Positions 37,047 through 37,782 of a stretch of DNA of 37,782 nucleotides are shown here, one piece after another. The stretch covers positions 1 to 37,782 of the IMG/VR virus record IMGVR_UViG_3300017950_000024, one strand, 5' to 3'. Both the position numbers and the translations under genes were made by a program. Numbering within the stretch: position 1 is the first letter of the stretch; each line of letters starts with the position of its first letter. The notes under the pieces were generated by a model that worked only from the letters and a program-made list of their open reading frames with translations, was not told the origin of the DNA and made no database searches. The DNA comes from a virus.

Positions 37047-37782
37047 TTGCTTCCTCGTAGCGTACAGTAGTACCAAACGGCGCCTGTACATTTTTATCAT
37101 GGTGTGAGTGAATTAGAAATACTGTGTCACAGTAGTCTTCGTCACCCCAGCTATCCCAAGCATAACCATCTGTGAACATAATGAACTTCTTAGGAACATA
37201 TCCTGTTTCTTTCATATATGCCCAGTTCGCCATAAAGTCAGTACCGCCACCGCCAAAGATTTCATAGTCGAGCAAGTCTTCGCCACCGTCTGCACTAAAG
37301 TCTTGTTCGTTGTAAACTTTAGTATCAAAACACCAAACTTTAATGTTATAGTCGGCATACTGATCCATAATGCCTTTGATTTCACCTAAGAAATCTTGTG
37401 CTTGTGCATTGCCAATTGAGCCTGACATGTCTAGTGCAACAGCAATATCGATTGTCTCATCAAAGTTTTGTCCTGGAAGTATAGCACCACTCTGCCAACC
37501 TTTGCGTGAAGGACGTTGAAACGTAAAATCGTTTTTAATAACTGACTGAATTTGTTGTTGCAAAATTTCACGCCAATTCATCTTAGGCTCAGTAAGCTCG
37601 CGAATCATGCGTTGTACTTCACCTGGAGTATTGCCAGCACCTGCGGCTTGTGCGGCAGTCATCATACCTTCTTTAATTTCATCTTTGATTTTGCTAAGTT
37701 CTTCTTTAGAATACTTAGGACGCTTCTTACTTATATTGTTACCGTTTTCATCTTTTTCTTCTTTACCCTCTTCGACTTCGCC
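37039..37782 (-). CDS. VWA-domain protein (DUF2201/putative metallopeptidase-like), C-terminal part; gene runs off the right edge
   Basis: 247 codons are open to the right edge, so the start lies outside the window; the ATG at 37665 is internal. The visible N-terminal part is a Lys/Glu-rich helix followed by MIRELTEPKMNWREILQQQI. Then comes a von Willebrand A fold with a MIDAS metal site: IAVALDMSGSIG (DxSxS), a downstream GGGGTDF with the conserved Thr, and FIMFTDG with the conserved Asp. This arrangement matches the C-terminal VWA-like half of DUF2201 proteins, whose N-terminal half is a predicted metallopeptidase and which are often encoded beside a MoxR-type AAA+ ATPase. It may act in assembly or remodelling. 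The partner and the N-terminal half are not in the window. Confidence 0.75.
   Translation of the reverse strand, partial: GEVEEGKEEKDENGNNISKKRPKYSKEELSKIKDEIKEGMMTAAQAAGAGNTPGEVQRMIRELTEPKMNWREILQQQIQSVIKNDFTFQRPSRKGWQSGAILPGQNFDETIDIAVALDMSGSIGNAQAQDFLGEIKGIMDQYADYNIKVWCFDTKVYNEQDFSADGGEDLLDYEIFGGGGTDFMANWAYMKETGYVPKKFIMFTDGYAWDSWGDEDYCDTVFLIHSHHDKNVQAPFGTTVRYEEASA

Noticed and set aside
37663-37665. ATG at 37665 as the start of the VWA gene
   Set aside because: The frame stays open for 39 more codons to the window edge with Lys/Glu-rich coding sequence, and no ribosome-binding site precedes this ATG.

Overview
The window looks like part of the virion-structure region of a T4-like contractile-tailed phage (myovirus), most like the marine T4-like phages that infect cyanobacteria or Pelagibacter-type bacteria. 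The evidence is a run of recognisable T4-type baseplate genes (a tail-tube-cap-like protein, gp53, the gp5 hub with OB-fold and beta-helix, gp25, gp6), A+T-rich DNA, dense packing with stop/start overlaps, and a recurring ATAAATAC box that resembles the T4 late promoter TATAAATA. No integrase, tRNA, rRNA, insertion sequence or CRISPR array was seen. The host cannot be named from this sequence.

Layout, plus strand. Bases 3-10186 carry the baseplate block: a 5'-truncated tail-tube-cap-like gene, gp53, an 884-residue putative hub/structural protein with a Thr-rich tail, gp5 with a GH19-type muralytic domain at its C-terminus, gp25 and gp6. Bases 10186-25986 are one uninterrupted 5266-codon gene, about 42% of the window. 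It is a mosaic of carbohydrate-binding-like modules, FG-GAP propeller-like blades, NGG-GY repeats and beta-sandwich repeats, and it sits where T4 has genes 7-11. Bases 26008-33737 hold a small conserved-looking structural gene and three tandem tail-fibre genes. The three fibres share a homologous N-terminal third but have different C-termini: a collar domain with a His-x-His motif, a short unknown end, and a DLAEKY-type end domain.

Layout, minus strand. A 12-bp-stem, A7/T7-flanked hairpin at 33752-33781 separates the converging transcription units. From the right edge leftwards the minus strand carries the C-terminal part of a VWA (MIDAS) protein, four small genes of unknown function, a late-promoter-like box, and a 569-residue fibre built of GNLTG/GNVTG repeats.

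How it fits together (inference): the plus-strand genes make the tail-tube cap, the hub and needle with a cell-wall-cutting domain, the wedges, a giant peripheral baseplate or fibre-attachment protein, and a set of receptor-binding fibres. A further fibre is encoded on the opposite strand. ATAAATAC boxes lie before gp6, before the fibre cluster, before the third fibre and before the minus-strand fibre, which suggests separate late transcription units.
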